A DNA stretch of 64,000 nucleotides from Diphasiastrum complanatum (GCA_029204225.1 CM055107.1:25129391-25193390); one strand, 5' to 3'; positions 34,987 to 48,515 are shown, counted from the stretch's first letter. Program-made: numbers and translations. Notes: generated from the sequence alone by a model not told the origin.

Positions 34987-35929
34987 TCAGCTAATGTCAT
35001 GTCCTCCAATGGCCTCTACATTTTCGGAGGGGGTATATCTAGGCCTTGGGGAATATTTTTTTTGGAATTCCAAAAATTTCTCCTCTGTAGGCAAACGTTT
35101 TTCATAGGCTTTAGATTTTTCAATTATGGCCTCCAAGGCCTCATTGCCAGATTTCCAATTGCCATCTTTATCATAATCTATCTCACTTTCAAGGTCATCA
35201 TATGTGTAATCAACAATGTCAGAAAATTTTGATAAATTTTGAGCAAAAATTGAGAGGATTTCATCCTCTCTCAAATTCAGAACATCTTCTATATCATTAA
35301 ATGAAATATAACTTTCATTATTTATAAATATAAGGGAACATCGAGTAGAGTTAATTGATTAACAGGAGATGCAGACGGAAGGGAATTAGAGAGGATTATA
35401 GAACGAGGGAGAGTTTTTTTATAGTCTAAAGCCATAGATGCTTCAGCTTCAACCCCTATATCAGTATCTGCATCATCTACATCAACTGGAGCAGGTGTAG
35501 ATGCTTCGATCAATGGAACAGTTGAAGATTCAACAGACTCATCATCTGGAATTTTAGTAGATATGTTAAAGACAAAAGCCATTCCTTTGATTTTAAGGCG
35601 ACATATTCTTTTGTGAATATCACAATATATATTTCTTTTGAAATGGTCATGCAGGTTAGAGTACTTTCTATTGTGTTTATGCTTAGATGCACAAGGTCCT
35701 GAAAATGAACAAAACAAAAGCTATCTATATCCGAAACAGGAGTACTAATAATCTGAGAAAAATTATCAAGATAAGAAATTAAATTATAACGATTTTCATA
35801 AACTAGCTTATCAATATCGAAAGGGAGCAAAAAAATACTCGCAAAATACTCTAATTTCTCAGATGGAATGTCACTGACATTCAAAAAATCTAGAAGTTTG
35901 TTATCTAAGGACATGGAGGAACTAGCCAT
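34987..35929 (-). pseudogene. Second ORF set of the transposon-like locus
   Basis: From the ATG at 35929 (MASSSMSLDNKLLDFLNVSD) minus-strand frames continue. An overlapping frame at ~35700-35580 has CASKHKHNRKYSNLHDHFKR, with Cys/His spacing like a zinc-finger remnant. An acidic segment VDVDDADTDIGVEAEAS follows, then 35274-34987 (ILSIFAQNLSKFSDIVDYTY). Frame changes imply introns or decay. It converges on the transposase-like gene and begins 10 bp from the cluster of GATATCGATTCAACGCGC-like repeats, so it is probably the companion gene of the same element. No known domain was assigned. Confidence 0.4.
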
Positions 35930-35939
35930 ATTGAACCTG

Positions 35940-37400
35940 ATATCAGTTCAACGCGACAGAATGATATCGGTAGAGTAATGAACAACAGTGCGCGTGTTGA
36001 TCCGATATTGTTAGGACGAGACTGAAATTTTCTGCAAGCACACGTCAGAAGAGGCTGCTATCGATTCAGCGTGTCTGAATGAATCCGACTGTGCACTGTT
36101 TGGGAAGGCGCGCGTTGATTCGATATCACGAGAAAGAAAGAAAACAAAATGGCTAGTGAGTTCAAAATGAAAGATCATGGAATCAAAATATGGAAAGTGG
36201 TGCCCATATTTATAGCCAAGACCTATTGATCACAGCCATACATTTGTCAAATAATGAATTGAGGAACACATCCTATGTTTATCCACCAATCAGAGTGAGA
36301 CAAATTTGAATCATCATTAGTCATGATCCTAGAATATGTACCTACGCCGGAATACATTAAATAGTCTATAACTAGCCTCACCGAATCATCATTAAAAAAA
36401 TAATACAAATATTAATGGACAACATTGAAAAATGTGTACGAGGAGAATTATTACAGATTCTCGTCCTATTTAAGCACCGTAAAGACAAGAATTTTCCTTT
36501 TGAGATAATGTTCATTCAAAACATTTTCATAAGGCGTCCATAATGCGTTCCAGTATATTTTCAGTGCGTCTCAGATATCGGATCAACTCGCCTTTGGAGA
36601 AGACAATGATTTTTCACTTGGACTGCGCGCGTCGAATCACTTATGTAGGAAAAAAAGATTTTGAAAATTTTTCGAAATTATTGGAGGGTATTTTGCATGA
36701 TCAAAGCTTGATTCGATAGACTCTTCATACTGTCCAAAGCTAAGGAGAATCTATCGAGTCAAGCTTTGATCATTCATATTATCTTCCAATATCGGTTCAA
36801 CGCGTGAGAAGAGCCTCTCTGATTTTCACATTCAGTATATGCATGTCAATTTGCTATTGGGTGAAATAATGGTCGTTGGAATTTTTCGAAATTATAATGA
36901 TTGGATATAAAAAAGGTCATATATTTATAGCTTAGTCTTGTCAATTTCAGCAATAAATTGTAGATGTGACCATACTTTTGTTTTAATTAATTGTGGTCGT
37001 TATTATCGACTAATTATTTTGATAAAAGATGGATATTTAATTTGATTTGATTGATAAGCCTCTGAACATCTCGAAGTAATCATCAGCGTAATCCGAGCCT
37101 CGAACATCCAAACCACCACGTTTGCAATCATTTCAAATTTTCTCTATATATACAGACATACGACGCTAAATTTTTTTTGCTTAAAGTTCTTATCGTTCTC
37201 TACATCCATGCGATATCGATTCAGCGCGCTTGAGGCAACCTTCCTATGATCCGCTTTTGCTCGCGCGCGTCAATCCGCTACCAGCTATCGGTTAGGTTTA
37301 GTTCAGGTATCGATTCGACGCGCTCGACCTGACTTCTGAACTTGAGTTATCCTTCATTGTGCGCTGATCCAATATTGGACAACTCGACGATTATTTCAGC
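35940..37400. repeat. Cluster of GATATCGATTCAACGCGC-like motifs
   Basis: At least 11 variants occur in both orientations: near 35941, 35994, 36058, 36109, 36573, 36623, 36788, 37210, 37262, 37305 and 37360. Examples are CGCGCGTTGATTCGATATC (36109) and TATCGATTCAGCGCGC (37213). They are confined to this 1.5-kb flank upstream of the minus ORF set. This pattern fits subterminal transposase-binding repeats. The opposite end of the element lacks them, so the left end is probably lost. Confidence 0.75.
36698..36772. repeat. 26-bp inverted repeat inside the motif cluster
   Basis: Arms 36698-36723 (TGATCAAAGCTTGATTCGAT...) and 36747-36772 are reverse complements with two or so mismatches around a 23-bp loop, forming a stable hairpin. 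Confidence 0.85.
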
Positions 37401-40384
37401 ACTCAAGTCCTTACAAATAAACATTGTTTTCGTTCTCCGAACATTGCATTTGGAAACAAAAATCAACAAAAATATTAAAAAGTAGATTGGCAATTTAATC
37501 TATTATTTTTTGATCCAGTGCTACATTTTAATATACTCTGAATATCAATATATAGCCTAGATCGAAAACTTTTCGAAATTGCTGCATCAGGAGAAATCCA
37601 TACCTCACTCGAAAAATCTGGTAGAGGATATGGCTCTAATCTACCAACTAAACCATTTTTATCAGGAAAATATGTGTGATTGATATGTACTTCGAGATGT
37701 ATATATTGACATTAGAAATGGTGTACAGGTCAAGTCATGCAGCTATGTAACCATCATTGACTTATTCTCTTACATGTGCAAAACTTTCTTTATTGTTTGT
37801 TTTATTGACTTGTATAAGGTTGAAACATGTTATTGTATGAAAGTCCATGATTGATGTACGATTGAAAATTTGAGACATGATTATATGTTTCGATAAGTTA
37901 TATACATTTGTGTATCTAAATATCACATAGTTTGGATCACCAAAAATGTCGTACGTAAGTACTAAGAACTTTTCAATATTTACAAACTTAGTCCTTTTAA
38001 ATATTGAATGGTCAGACTGTTTTCTTTTTAGCTCAAAGAAAAACAAGTCATATAGTAGCCATAAGTTTTGTGACTCTCTTTTTCGGTAATAAAAATGGGT
38101 GAGCACTCAATCAAAAATACACTATGCATAGTATGGTCGTTCAAAGGTCAAATTTGATAACACTTTGACCCACAACTAAACAGTTTTGTTTACTTACCTT
38201 TAAAAATACCATATTTTTTAGAGAGATTTTAAATGAGGCCATGGTCAAAACAAACAAATATACATGCTCTTGAAAGGATAATCCCAAAAGAAAATGACCA
38301 CATACATTTCTTTATAAAAACAAACCCAAGAAAACATGGAGATTTTTAAACTCTATGAAGTTGGCATCGAATAAGGTCTCTTCGTAGTTTGTAAGTATTC
38401 TTTTTGACATGCCAAACCTTGGGTAATACAATAATGAACATTTATTAAATTAACACCAAGATTTATAACTTATTCTATACTTACTACTTATCACTTCACA
38501 ATGGACTACTAGCAAAGGCCATAGAAAGTTGAGTTGAATACTATGAAAAGTTGCTAAATACCCATAGATGACTAAAGATATGGCACACAATACATATCCA
38601 TGTATCACTCATTATTACTATCATTTGATGTAATCTCATAAACCTGGCTACAGAATTCTAAGAAATTATAACATATATTAACTAAAAACATATATTGATA
38701 CTCATAATTCCCAAACAAAATACCTAATTTTTACTAAGTTTTCCGCCATAGATGTATGCAAGCAAGTAGGTTCCTTTCAATTTAAAGATGTCATGAATAC
38801 TAGCTGATCAATACTGTGATTTTTATTGTTACTACATTTTTTAGTAAGAAAAGCTTTTACTTGGAAAATTTGTTAATAACATACAGTTTACTTATGCTTT
38901 GGTACTATCTACCATTGAGATTCCAAAGATTTGAACCTGGGTGAAAGAGCAAACAACTTAAGCATGATACAACTCTAGACATGTGAGAATTAAAAATTTA
39001 ATTATGGATATGTCATGAGCTATTTAGTTGTTTTTATATGCTTTAACACACACACACACACTATGCAATTAACCTTCCAAAATACAATCCGCAACATATT
39101 TCGAATTTTAGGGTTAGGGTTTTTTGGAATTCACCAAAAAAAATTTGCTTTTTCTACTTCTCCTTAAAAGAATCTGCTTCTTATTGAAATTCTTTAGGGG
39201 GCTGAAAAAACTGAGGTAAACTACAGTAAAAGGAACAAAGGTTTCTAGTGCGACCTGCTGAAATTTTTATTATATTGACCTGAAATCTCCATTATTGGAG
39301 TAGTTTGCTATGGAGGCCCTACTAGAGTACATCTTGGAGGACATGTACCAAAAACAAAAGAGACTTGCAAAAATAGTCTATTTCATAGAAAAAAGACAAA
39401 ATCTATCTTTCCTTAGTGACATTCTCAATTGAGCATAGATGATTTTGAGAATCTTCTCAATAAAATGCCTCCTTGTAGGCCTATGTGAACAAGCTACTAT
39501 GGCCCTTTTATGACTAGCAACTGATTGCTGTTCAAATTAAACCTTCAGAAATTCACAACAAAGCTTGCAACATACTACTAAGTATTACTAACAAAACAAA
39601 TTCCTGCAGAATATTGATTTTCCCATATCTATATATCTGGGTTCCTGAAAGTAGTTGCGGCGGAAAGCATTCCACTGCAACTGTGTATAATAATATATAT
39701 ACACATGCACGTGCGCACCCGTGTGTTCATGCACGCGCGCGCGCGCACGTGTGCTGGCCACATCATGAGTTTGAACCCGCTGCCTTTGGTAGTTGGTTGA
39801 TGTCGGCAGCCTCCATCGACAAGCACTAGGGAGCTCACTCTATATTGTGTCTTTAATTGCAGCCAAGAAGGCTGAAATAAAATGCTCGTTCGTCAAGGAC
39901 AGAAATCCTTCATGTGGCGGTGCTAATTGCAGACAAAAGGATGAGTGAGGGAGAGTGAGTGTGTGTGTGTGTGTGTGTACAATTCTCAAAAGTTTCATGC
40001 GGAAGCATGCACAATCTTGGTGCAAGCCTGTTCCATTCACAAAACTAGTTTACAATAACTATTCAATTCCAGTCCCAAGAAACTAGGTTAAACTGGGGTG
40101 ATGCTATCATGAGGGAGCTTATAGTGGAGTATCTAAATCATCCAAGAACCATATACTATGCATCAATCTGGACGAATATAATTTACATGCGTGTGTCATG
40201 TTCCTGCAGTTACCTGTGTGCTACTTGGTATCCTCAAGAGAATAACTCAAGATGACTATTTACCCATAAAGCACCTTGGGGTCATCAACATACTTGCAGA
40301 ACAAATGAGATATATGGTGACTTGTTAATCTCTCCATTATGGCAAGTTGCAATAATATTCTGCTACCAATCCATACTACAGATT
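37401..40384. other. Long AT-rich spacer with microsatellites
   Basis: No coding region supported. It contains a (CA)n near 39048-39062, a (CG)n at 39731-39746 within an alternating purine-pyrimidine stretch, and a (GT)n near 39957-39978. A minus-strand GGGTTCAAACTC near 39770 looks like a B box, so a degraded SINE there is possible. The last few hundred bases before 40384 should hold the 3' UTR of the POLAR-like gene. Confidence 0.45.
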
Positions 40385-43300
40385 TCAACTCCAAATATGA
40401 TCCCCATCACTACTAGCATCTTCTAAATCACTCGTTAAATCTGTGTCATCGTCTCCCGCTAATGCAGCCAGCATTGTATGAGCATCCCGGACAATACTAG
40501 AACCTCTTCGTGTTTTCTCAACAATTCGTTGGATCAATGCATCACCTAAGGGTTCTTCAGAATCAGCTGCAGAGCTTTCATCCCATAATGAATCACTTTC
40601 CGAACAACTGAAACTGATAGGAAACAATTGATCTGCTTGGAAACTCAAAGATTCCATCTGCCTTTCAGGGTAACCTGGGCCCTCCATCTGACCATCATCT
40701 GAAGGTAAACCCTTGGTAAGATCATCCCAGTATTTTACTTTTTCCTGACCTGCACTTCTGGAATTTGTAGGCCCTTTTTTTTTAAGAGCAACGGGTCGCT
40801 GAAAAGATTTATGCAGACTTTTTGGAGTATTATGTAACGGTTGTGCTTTTAGCTGACTCCTTTCAATGGGAGTATTTGCAGGAGCTGGTGCATGACTGTA
40901 GTTGATCCAGAAGGAAGTACAGTCCTGAGGTTGCTGCTTAACTACTGTTGCATTACCAGCTGCTCCAGAGTTATTTAGCTGTTCACTGGTAGGAAATTTA
41001 GATTGCATAAGGCTTTTACAATTACCTGTGAAGAAAGTTTTTTGAGGGTCTGCCAGCTCTGTGAGAGGGTGCAATTTTTCTGTCTGTAAAACTGCTTCAG
41101 CAGTAGATGCTTGAAGTTTGGTAATGTAACTGCCTGTTCTCCTCATAAATAAGTGTGAACTTTCAACATCTATGGTGTACTTGCTTTGGGCACCAACCAA
41201 CATCGTCTTCCCATTAGTTCTTAAATTCGCATCAAAATGCATCTGAGATATCCCAACTTCAAAATTTTCATTAGAGGACTGTTCACCCAAGCGTGGGCCC
41301 ACCGTGATATATTTCTGGGCTTTCGGATAATCTGACATGCTTGAGCCTTCCTGAGCCTTTTCAAACTCCCAATTCTCATCACATAGATTACTTATTTGAA
41401 CCATAGAAGCAGAAACAGGCTTCCCAACATATGATTCTTTCTCGTCTACAAAATGTGCATTACCCAACTCGGTAATGCAATGCATGTTATGCAGAATCTG
41501 CAGATCCCTATCAGTGTCTCTTGGAATCCCATTCCCTGAAGGAACAATATTTGACAGATTAAATGCCGCTGCATTTTCATTACTATTGCAAATACTAAAG
41601 TCAAAAGCTGCTTCTATAATTCTGGGATGTCTTCAAAAAATCTGATGAAACTTGTATCTGTAATTCTGGGACATCTTCAAAAAATCTGATGAAACTTTCA
41701 GAAAAATCAACAGATGTAGGAGTTAAAGATTGTATGGCATGATCAAGTAGCTTACCATCATCAACAATCAATCTACTAGCAGCTGCATGAGCAACAGCAC
41801 TGGGATATCCTTGTTCAACTTGAATAGCAGCAAACTTATTAGTACCTGCCATGTCACTTGACACATAACCTGGAAAAGAGGGAAAAATCAAAGATCAAAA
41901 AACAATTTACTTGAAGATGGTCAGATCACGCTTGAACTTGAATCTCAGTAAAAAATCGGTTACAGCCAACAGATTGGGACTCCAAAAGGGTCTGTTAAGA
42001 TGTTCCCTTGTGAATGCCATCTGTTATAAGATGGCTCAACACGAAATTCCCGTATCTTGTATAATAATATATAGAGCCTCCATTCTATGACAAGTTTGCA
42101 TTCTAGGAAGTAATATTCATTGCTTGAGGCAGAGAAAAAGAAACCACTAAGATGTCTTATGTTCAAAAATTATTATCCTCAAAATAGAGTTCTTGTGGTT
42201 CAGAACCTATACAAAGCTACATTCGTGCACAGAATGCTTAAATTTGAAACTCAAAAGAGGCAAGACAAGATAATCATGAAGCATTGCCTGTAAATGATGA
42301 ACTTGATAGTTTCATAAGGCGGTAGACACGGTCTTTCCACAACTGAAGCTCGTACTCCTTAGCCCTCAGCCCATTTTCTGCAGCATTCAACTCTTCCTCC
42401 AACTCAGTTATTCGCTCCTCTTGTCTTGCTTCAAGCAACATGCGCAATCTTCTATCTAACTCTCTAGGAGAAACAGCACAATTTGTCCTCTGCACAGCAG
42501 TGCTAGGTGAATAGATCTTGTCTTCAGGATCAAGAGAGGAAGGCAGGCCATTGACAGTAAGGTCTCCATGGACCACATCCACCAAGGAGCCTAGGTCAAG
42601 CTGCATGCACATACCAATTCCTAAACACATAAAATACTTGTCCAACATAATATCAATCCCAAAACTACAGCTACTTACTTGAAAGAGATAATGCAGCTCT
42701 CATGCCATCAGCAATCAAGACTTTAAACAGCACTTATTTAAACTGATTATGCAAATAAAGTTCAATGCTTAAAGAGCTCATGCATAACATAGTAACAGAT
42801 GGAGATATGGATAAAATATGGTGTAAAAAAGGAATTTACTTCCTTTTGATCGTTTTCATAAAGAACCAACACATGCAGGACCTCTCCATCTAGAAACCAA
42901 TAATAGGATATGCAACATCAACAAGATCTTGTCTCTCACACCATCAAAATTCAAGACTTCACCAAGCTCTGGTCCAAACTAGTTATGTTTAATGCTGGAA
43001 GAACTCAGACATTCATACATAACAGAGGGAGACAGGGATAAAGGAAAAGGTGTACAACACGAATTTACTCTCTTTTGGTCGGTTTTATGAAACCCAACGG
43101 ATGCACAGGAGCTCCCCACTTCTATGCATGGAGGCAAATAATATGCATTATCAGCAAGATCTGATCTCTAATTGCAAGGAGATATTTCAAAATTCATTCA
43201 ATAAAATGCATCTCAAATATCAAATCCAGTCACACAAAAAATATTTGCTCATACGATATGATCAGACATGTTAGAACCCATAAACCCCTAAATTAGACCC

Positions 43301-46300
43301 GCACAGATATCAGTCTCTGTTTTTCCAGCAGCGCTTTTTCCAGGTTCGCCAGTACGTTCTTCAGTTCAAAGATAATAAGGGAAAATGCTTACCAAGGATC
43401 AGACAGTAAGAGGACAGTGTGCCTAGCATTGGGTGAGACCTTCTTTTCATATTCTAGCATACTTGGGCCAGCACTAATCTACTAGAGCCCCAAGGTACTC
43501 CTTGATCAATTGAGTCCATTTATTCACGTTAATTGACTGGTTAAGTAGCTCTAATGTACATGCACCATTTGGCAGGGACCTCAAGCCCAGATGGCCCACA
43601 GACATTATAAATAGCCAATGCTCCTCTCCTTTAGGTGGTTGATGATCAGACTTCTTGAGAGCTTCCTCATATGATTCTATGACAACGTTTCTTTGTAGGA
43701 GGGAACCTACAAGTACTTGATTATAAATCTCACTGTAAATCCTCCAACGACCTGTTGTAGGAAGCCCCAAAGTCTACACAGACTGTGTACAAGGTATATA
43801 ATCTTTTCCTTCCAACCAAAGAAAATGACTAGCTCAAAACTAAAGATTCAATATCTCAAGTTCTAAATATTCAGTCAGTGGCCTGCAAAAAGATAATTTA
43901 GCAACCAACTTCACGATACTGCAAATCCCAAAAAACCCGACGAAAGAACAAAACTTAGGCTCCAAACACACGTGGCAAAATCTGATAATCGTTGGATTGT
44001 GTACAGCCTGTTTTCAGGTATCTCAAATGAACACAAAAAGGAATATCCTTCAACAAAGTTAATTTCAAGAGTCCATATATGCATGCTATCAGACTCTAAA
44101 AATGGAAACAAAAGCTAAAATAATTTTCTTGCAAAAATCTGGAAATCTGTGCCTATTTGGCATGGTAGATGAGAGTTAATGCCTAAGGCAAAGGCACCCG
44201 TTCTTCCTGCCTGGAAAGAGCTCTAGTATCACTTTATGACCAAGAACACACAATAACACGGATAGAACTCACTACCTGAGAGAAATGTAACTGCATTGGT
44301 CAAATAAATGTAGAGAACAATAGTAGCATGCTAGCAGATGTTGCGCAATCCAAGCCTGAATCTGCCTAGAATTTGAGCAATGCTAGTATAAGGCCTACTC
44401 TCTGAAGAATCAACCAAAGAGAGTGAAGCTCTTCAGCTTGATTGAAGTGCGGGAGACCCACTGACGGACCCGTTACAACTAATGGTTCACCCTCCATTTA
44501 CAAGCATAGTAATAGCTGAAATAGTATTATTTACAGGCATAGTAATAGCTGAAAAATAGTAAGAAACTTATCCAGAAATGATGGGTCCGTCCCCAAATTT
44601 AGTACCATAAGGTCCAACAAACTATAACGTGTCAACGTAAGGATCAATTAACTATGAATAACAGCTAAAATATAGCTGTTCCAAGGAGTTATACTTGGTT
44701 CCCAGTAGCTCTGAGTGATGACTTAAATATCCACATCTGCAAACGTTCGATAAGTATGTAAACAGGAGATCTCTTACATCACAAACTCCTGATAGTCTTC
44801 TCTCATGAGAGGAGCATCCACCATTGAAGTTAAGCTGCATGATCTCCAACTCAGCTTCAAGTTCCGCTTCCAGCTCTGCCATGTGACCAGCTGGCTGTAA
44901 AAGCTCATTTGTTAACATTATTCTGACAGAGCCATGGTCTTCATTTGATGCCTCCTCAAGAAGACCACCTGAGTTGTTTTCTGAGCCAGGACTGATTTGA
45001 AATTCAGATCCAGAACCTGTAGAAAGTTTATTACAACAAACAGATTGAATCATATGTCTATCTGCATGTATGGTACTTTGTTTCAGCAGATGTTCTCCCG
45101 TTAGATTATGCTCTGATTTGAGATACTGAAAATTACCTTCCATCTGCTTCGAAGTGCCACTCAGTGATTCAGCTTCTCTGTTTTTTGAAGTCAACATGTG
45201 CATCACTCCCACTCCCACCCCAAAGCTAAATAACAAAGCCTCCATCAATGAAACACCAAAACCTACCAAATAAAGTACAGGATCAGTGCTCATGATTGAT
45301 AAAATGATCGCAATGAAGTTTGAGATGGCAAATTTTAATCAAACAGATTCGAACTAAGCATCTAACTGAGTGTAACAAGTACTGGAAGAACTCCTGGAAA
45401 AGAGTGGTTCCAGCTTTTGAAGTATAACTAAAACTAAACAGATTGCCTACTCACAGTAACCTACACAATTCAAACAACAATCAAGTGAGCAAAAGAACAA
45501 TCATTGATTTTCTCTCAACACCAGTAGGCAAACGACCCCCTTGCCTCTTCATTCAGCAGCGATCAGTTACAGACATAAGTGTATATTAAAATCAAACAGC
45601 GCTTAAGAACTAGTCAACATAGTATCTGGAAAGAATTGTAGCAACCCTAATAAGCCAAACGCCCATACACTGACTCCGTAAAAAGTAGCTAAGGACTCAA
45701 ATATATGCACGCTACAAAATCAATTTTCTTATTGCCTGACTAAGCAGGGAAACACTATCCTCATTCCTCAACTCTAGTAGACGCATCTTCACATCTATAA
45801 AGTGAGCAAAAATCAATCTCGTCTGGCTACCTTGAGGAGGATGCTGACTTTCCATCAGCTTGGTAGGATCAAAAGGCAGTTGATGGCATTCACCTGCTTT
45901 TCCTTTACCAGACAAGTTCTTGCTATCTGAAGCAATGTCCTTAGCCTCATCAATCCAGCTCCTTATAACATTTATGCCTTTTCTGCTTTCTCCAGAAGTA
46001 TCTTTCGTGTTATCAAAATGTTTTTCAATGATGGCAGTTTCAGTGCAGCTTTCCTGCCCCCTATCATCTTCATTTCCATGCTTGATTTCAGGAAGCAGAC
46101 CCACCGGCTCAATAGTGTCTGATGTAGCTACTTTTTTCTCACTTGACTTGCCGTCATCATTAAAAGGATCCAGGTAAAGCTCCCCAAAGGAAGAAAACTT
46201 ATGATTCATAAGCTTATCAGCTTCACCGAAGGAAAAATTTGAAGTGATTCTGTCATCAACAAAAGGATGGGAAAACAAAGACCGCGACACACAGTTGATA

Positions 46301-47709
46301 TTGTCCCGGTTTCCATCATAAGGCAATTGTGCTCTGAGACAACTTTCTAAAGAAGATATAGGTTTAGGGGAGACACGTAAGCACCTCTTTCTATGCAAAG
46401 ATCCACGTACTCTCCCAGACTTATTTGGAGTTTTTATTCTTCGTGCAGCCATCAATTTCGATTTATCTCCCTTATTATCAGATGCCAGTGCCAACAGACA
46501 GGAATCTGAAGTTTCAATAATGTGAGAACTGTCTAAGAAGCCCAGTGTCATTGCACCCCGCAGCACCTCCTCATTTATGAGATCCACCTTGTTTGAATCT
46601 GAATCTTTGATCCTTTTACCTTTAGAACCTGCACAATCGTCTTCATATTTTGATGTGCCTTTGCATATGGCGTTGCTTCTTTTGGTAGAAGGAATTACAG
46701 ATGGTATAATTCTGTGGATGGCATCACTCGATGAATTTGCACCCAGGTCTACTTTTACAAGACATGTCATTGCATTTCCAGCGCTTCTCTGAGCAACAAT
46801 ATCACCCCTTCCTGCTGCTAATGATCTTCCTAACACTTCAGTATAATGCCGATTAGAGGAATTTTCTACCATCTTACAAGCATTTGATGTCTCACCCCTC
46901 TCACTCTTCACTATATTTTCATTCGAAAGATGGACTCCCTTAATATCTTGTTCTAACCCAGCCACTAGCCGTGATCTAATAGGTGCAGCTATGCACTTTG
47001 ACCCACACTCTTCCTGAGAAGAATAGATAATCTCCTTCATATCACACGGTACTATGGCACATTTTTCCCGAACAGAGTTGGCAGGGACCGATAAACCTTT
47101 CAGAGATATTTGAGAAGGGACTTCTATCGTGGAAGCACAATTGTCTGAAGAGAACCTGAAACCCTCAACACGCACAGATAAACCCTCCTTGCAGCCATGA
47201 ATTGGCAGCTTCTTACTTCCTGGATTCAACCTGCGTGAAACGCCCGTATCCTGAACGGCATCTTTCCACAAACATCCGCCTTCTTCCAAGGTCTCATTCG
47301 TTGTCACTGTAGAAGAGCACAAGCCGTTCCCGAGAGGTTTCCCCTCAATATCAGAACTACCATTTATGGTCATGTTTTTTTTTATTAACTGATTCTTATT
47401 ATGATCACGCGTCCTCTCTGTCTCCAACAAAACCGCATCAGGTTTGCTTCGCATCTTCGCTGAACTTTTTGAGAATGGCAATGTTCGGCGACCCATGCCA
47501 GGTTTTAACCTTCTGCTATTATTTTCTGAGCCGTAGGAATCTGAAAGAGGGTCAAAAGGTTGTTTCTGAGGTACTACATTGTTTTCATGCAAGGGAGTTC
47601 TTGGACTTTCAGTATCAGGATGAGTCCCAGAATCTAGCTTCTGCTGGAGAGCATTTAGCCAGCATCTTGCTAGATATCCTGAACCTGCAGCTACAAAAAG
47701 TAGCCACAT
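40385..47709 (-). CDS. POLAR-like plant protein, five exons
   Basis: Predicted exons are 47709-45831, 45262-44778, 42600-42288, 41869-41756 and 41535-40385. All phases agree and give 1313 aa. The start is the ATG at 47709 (MWLLFVAAGSGYLARCWLNA, the family's typical N-terminus). Further matches are SLESCLRAQLPYD near residue 440, a glycine-rich hydrophobic stretch FSFGVGVGVMHMLTSKNREA (~638-657), AELEAELEAELEIMQLN, and the diagnostic VSPRELDRRLRMLLEARQEE coiled coil (~831-882). From memory this is the POLAR superfamily; Arabidopsis POLAR is a polarity scaffold in stomatal asymmetric division that binds GSK3-type kinases. Intron 3 appears to be GC-AG; the others are GT-AG. The C-terminal exon is long and acidic, ending DDTDLTSDLEDASS. 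An extra exon inside the 2.2-kb intron 2 cannot be excluded. Confidence 0.75.
41617..41698. repeat. 44-bp tandem duplication in intron 4
   Basis: The segment TAATTCTGGGATGTCTTCAA followed by AAAATCTGATGAAACTT recurs 44 bp later with two differences. It lies inside the proposed fourth intron of the POLAR-like gene, so it does not affect the predicted protein. If the intron call is wrong it would shift the frame. Confidence 0.8.
43474..43770 (-). pseudogene. Unrecognised coding-like fragment in intron 2
   Basis: An open minus-strand frame of about 96 codons without an ATG encodes WRIYSEIYNQVLVGSLLQRN, YEEALKKSDHQPPKGEEHWL and GLRSLPNGACTLELLNQSIN. Amino-acid composition is protein-like and there is no stop, but no domain is recognised and POLAR family members have nothing similar in my memory. 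It may be a gene fragment carried in by a transposon, or an unpredicted exon. Confidence 0.35.
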
Positions 47710-48479
47710 CTTCAACTCGTACTCATCCAGTATCCAGCTGAAACATTAGTGATATGCTACTGCAATCATCTTCAGGAAACTTTTGAGAGGCAAAGTCCGC
47801 TAGCTACGGAGCCAAAAATTCACCATCCTTGCCTTGTCTGCTAGTTGACTAACCTTATCAGCTACATCCATAACTAAGCAGCGATAAAATTGTGCACGCC
47901 AATGCGTCTGCATTGCTTTCCCTCCTCGGTACTGAATGGCAGGGTTCAGTGCCCAGGTACTCGGACATAAACACAGTACCTTAGAAGAAACTTCAGCTCT
48001 TCAACGAGTTACACTAGGAGACTGAGGTGTGCGCAGATATGAAATGTTATAGGTCAACTCTAACTTGAGGCATAAGTAACAGGCTTCAAGTGTGCAGAAG
48101 ACTGAAAAGGTTTCGAGTGCCAGAAAACTTCAAACAGTCCGATGAATACCAAAGACGGAAGGGAACATGTTTAGGGCATGAACCAAGAACGCTAGCAAGA
48201 ACAGGGTAAAGCTTGGAAGATCAACACAGTACAGCAGACAAGGTGAAGCTAGGACAAAGCCTTGTATGACTACTCCGGAGCGTCAAATCTACGATCTCTA
48301 AGAAGAAATTCCTTCTTGAAGAGTGACCAAAAGCGATGTCGACAAATCACTGCTCTTCACGATTGAACATGTAACAATAGCAACGTGTAAACGATAAAGA
48401 TGGATGACTGCTCTGCTCTTCCCCAAAAACCCCAGCCAAGAAGCTCATCTCAATCTTTATCTCTCACAAAACAGCAAAT
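47710..48479 (-). promoter_or_regulatory. Upstream region of the POLAR-like gene
   Basis: Should contain its 5' UTR and promoter. No clear TATA box was identified. Confidence 0.3.
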
Positions 48480-48515
48480 CCAATGCCAATGCCAATGCCA
48501 ACGCCAACGCCATCA
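48480..48515. repeat. Hexanucleotide repeat (CCAATG/CCAACG)n
   Basis: Five to six units of CCAATG passing into CCAACG. Overlapping open frames on plus are repeat artefacts. Confidence 0.85.

Noticed and set aside
39614-39838. Open frames across the CG/CA-rich microsatellite
   Set aside because: Both strands are open only because of the alternating repeat; no domain or splice context.
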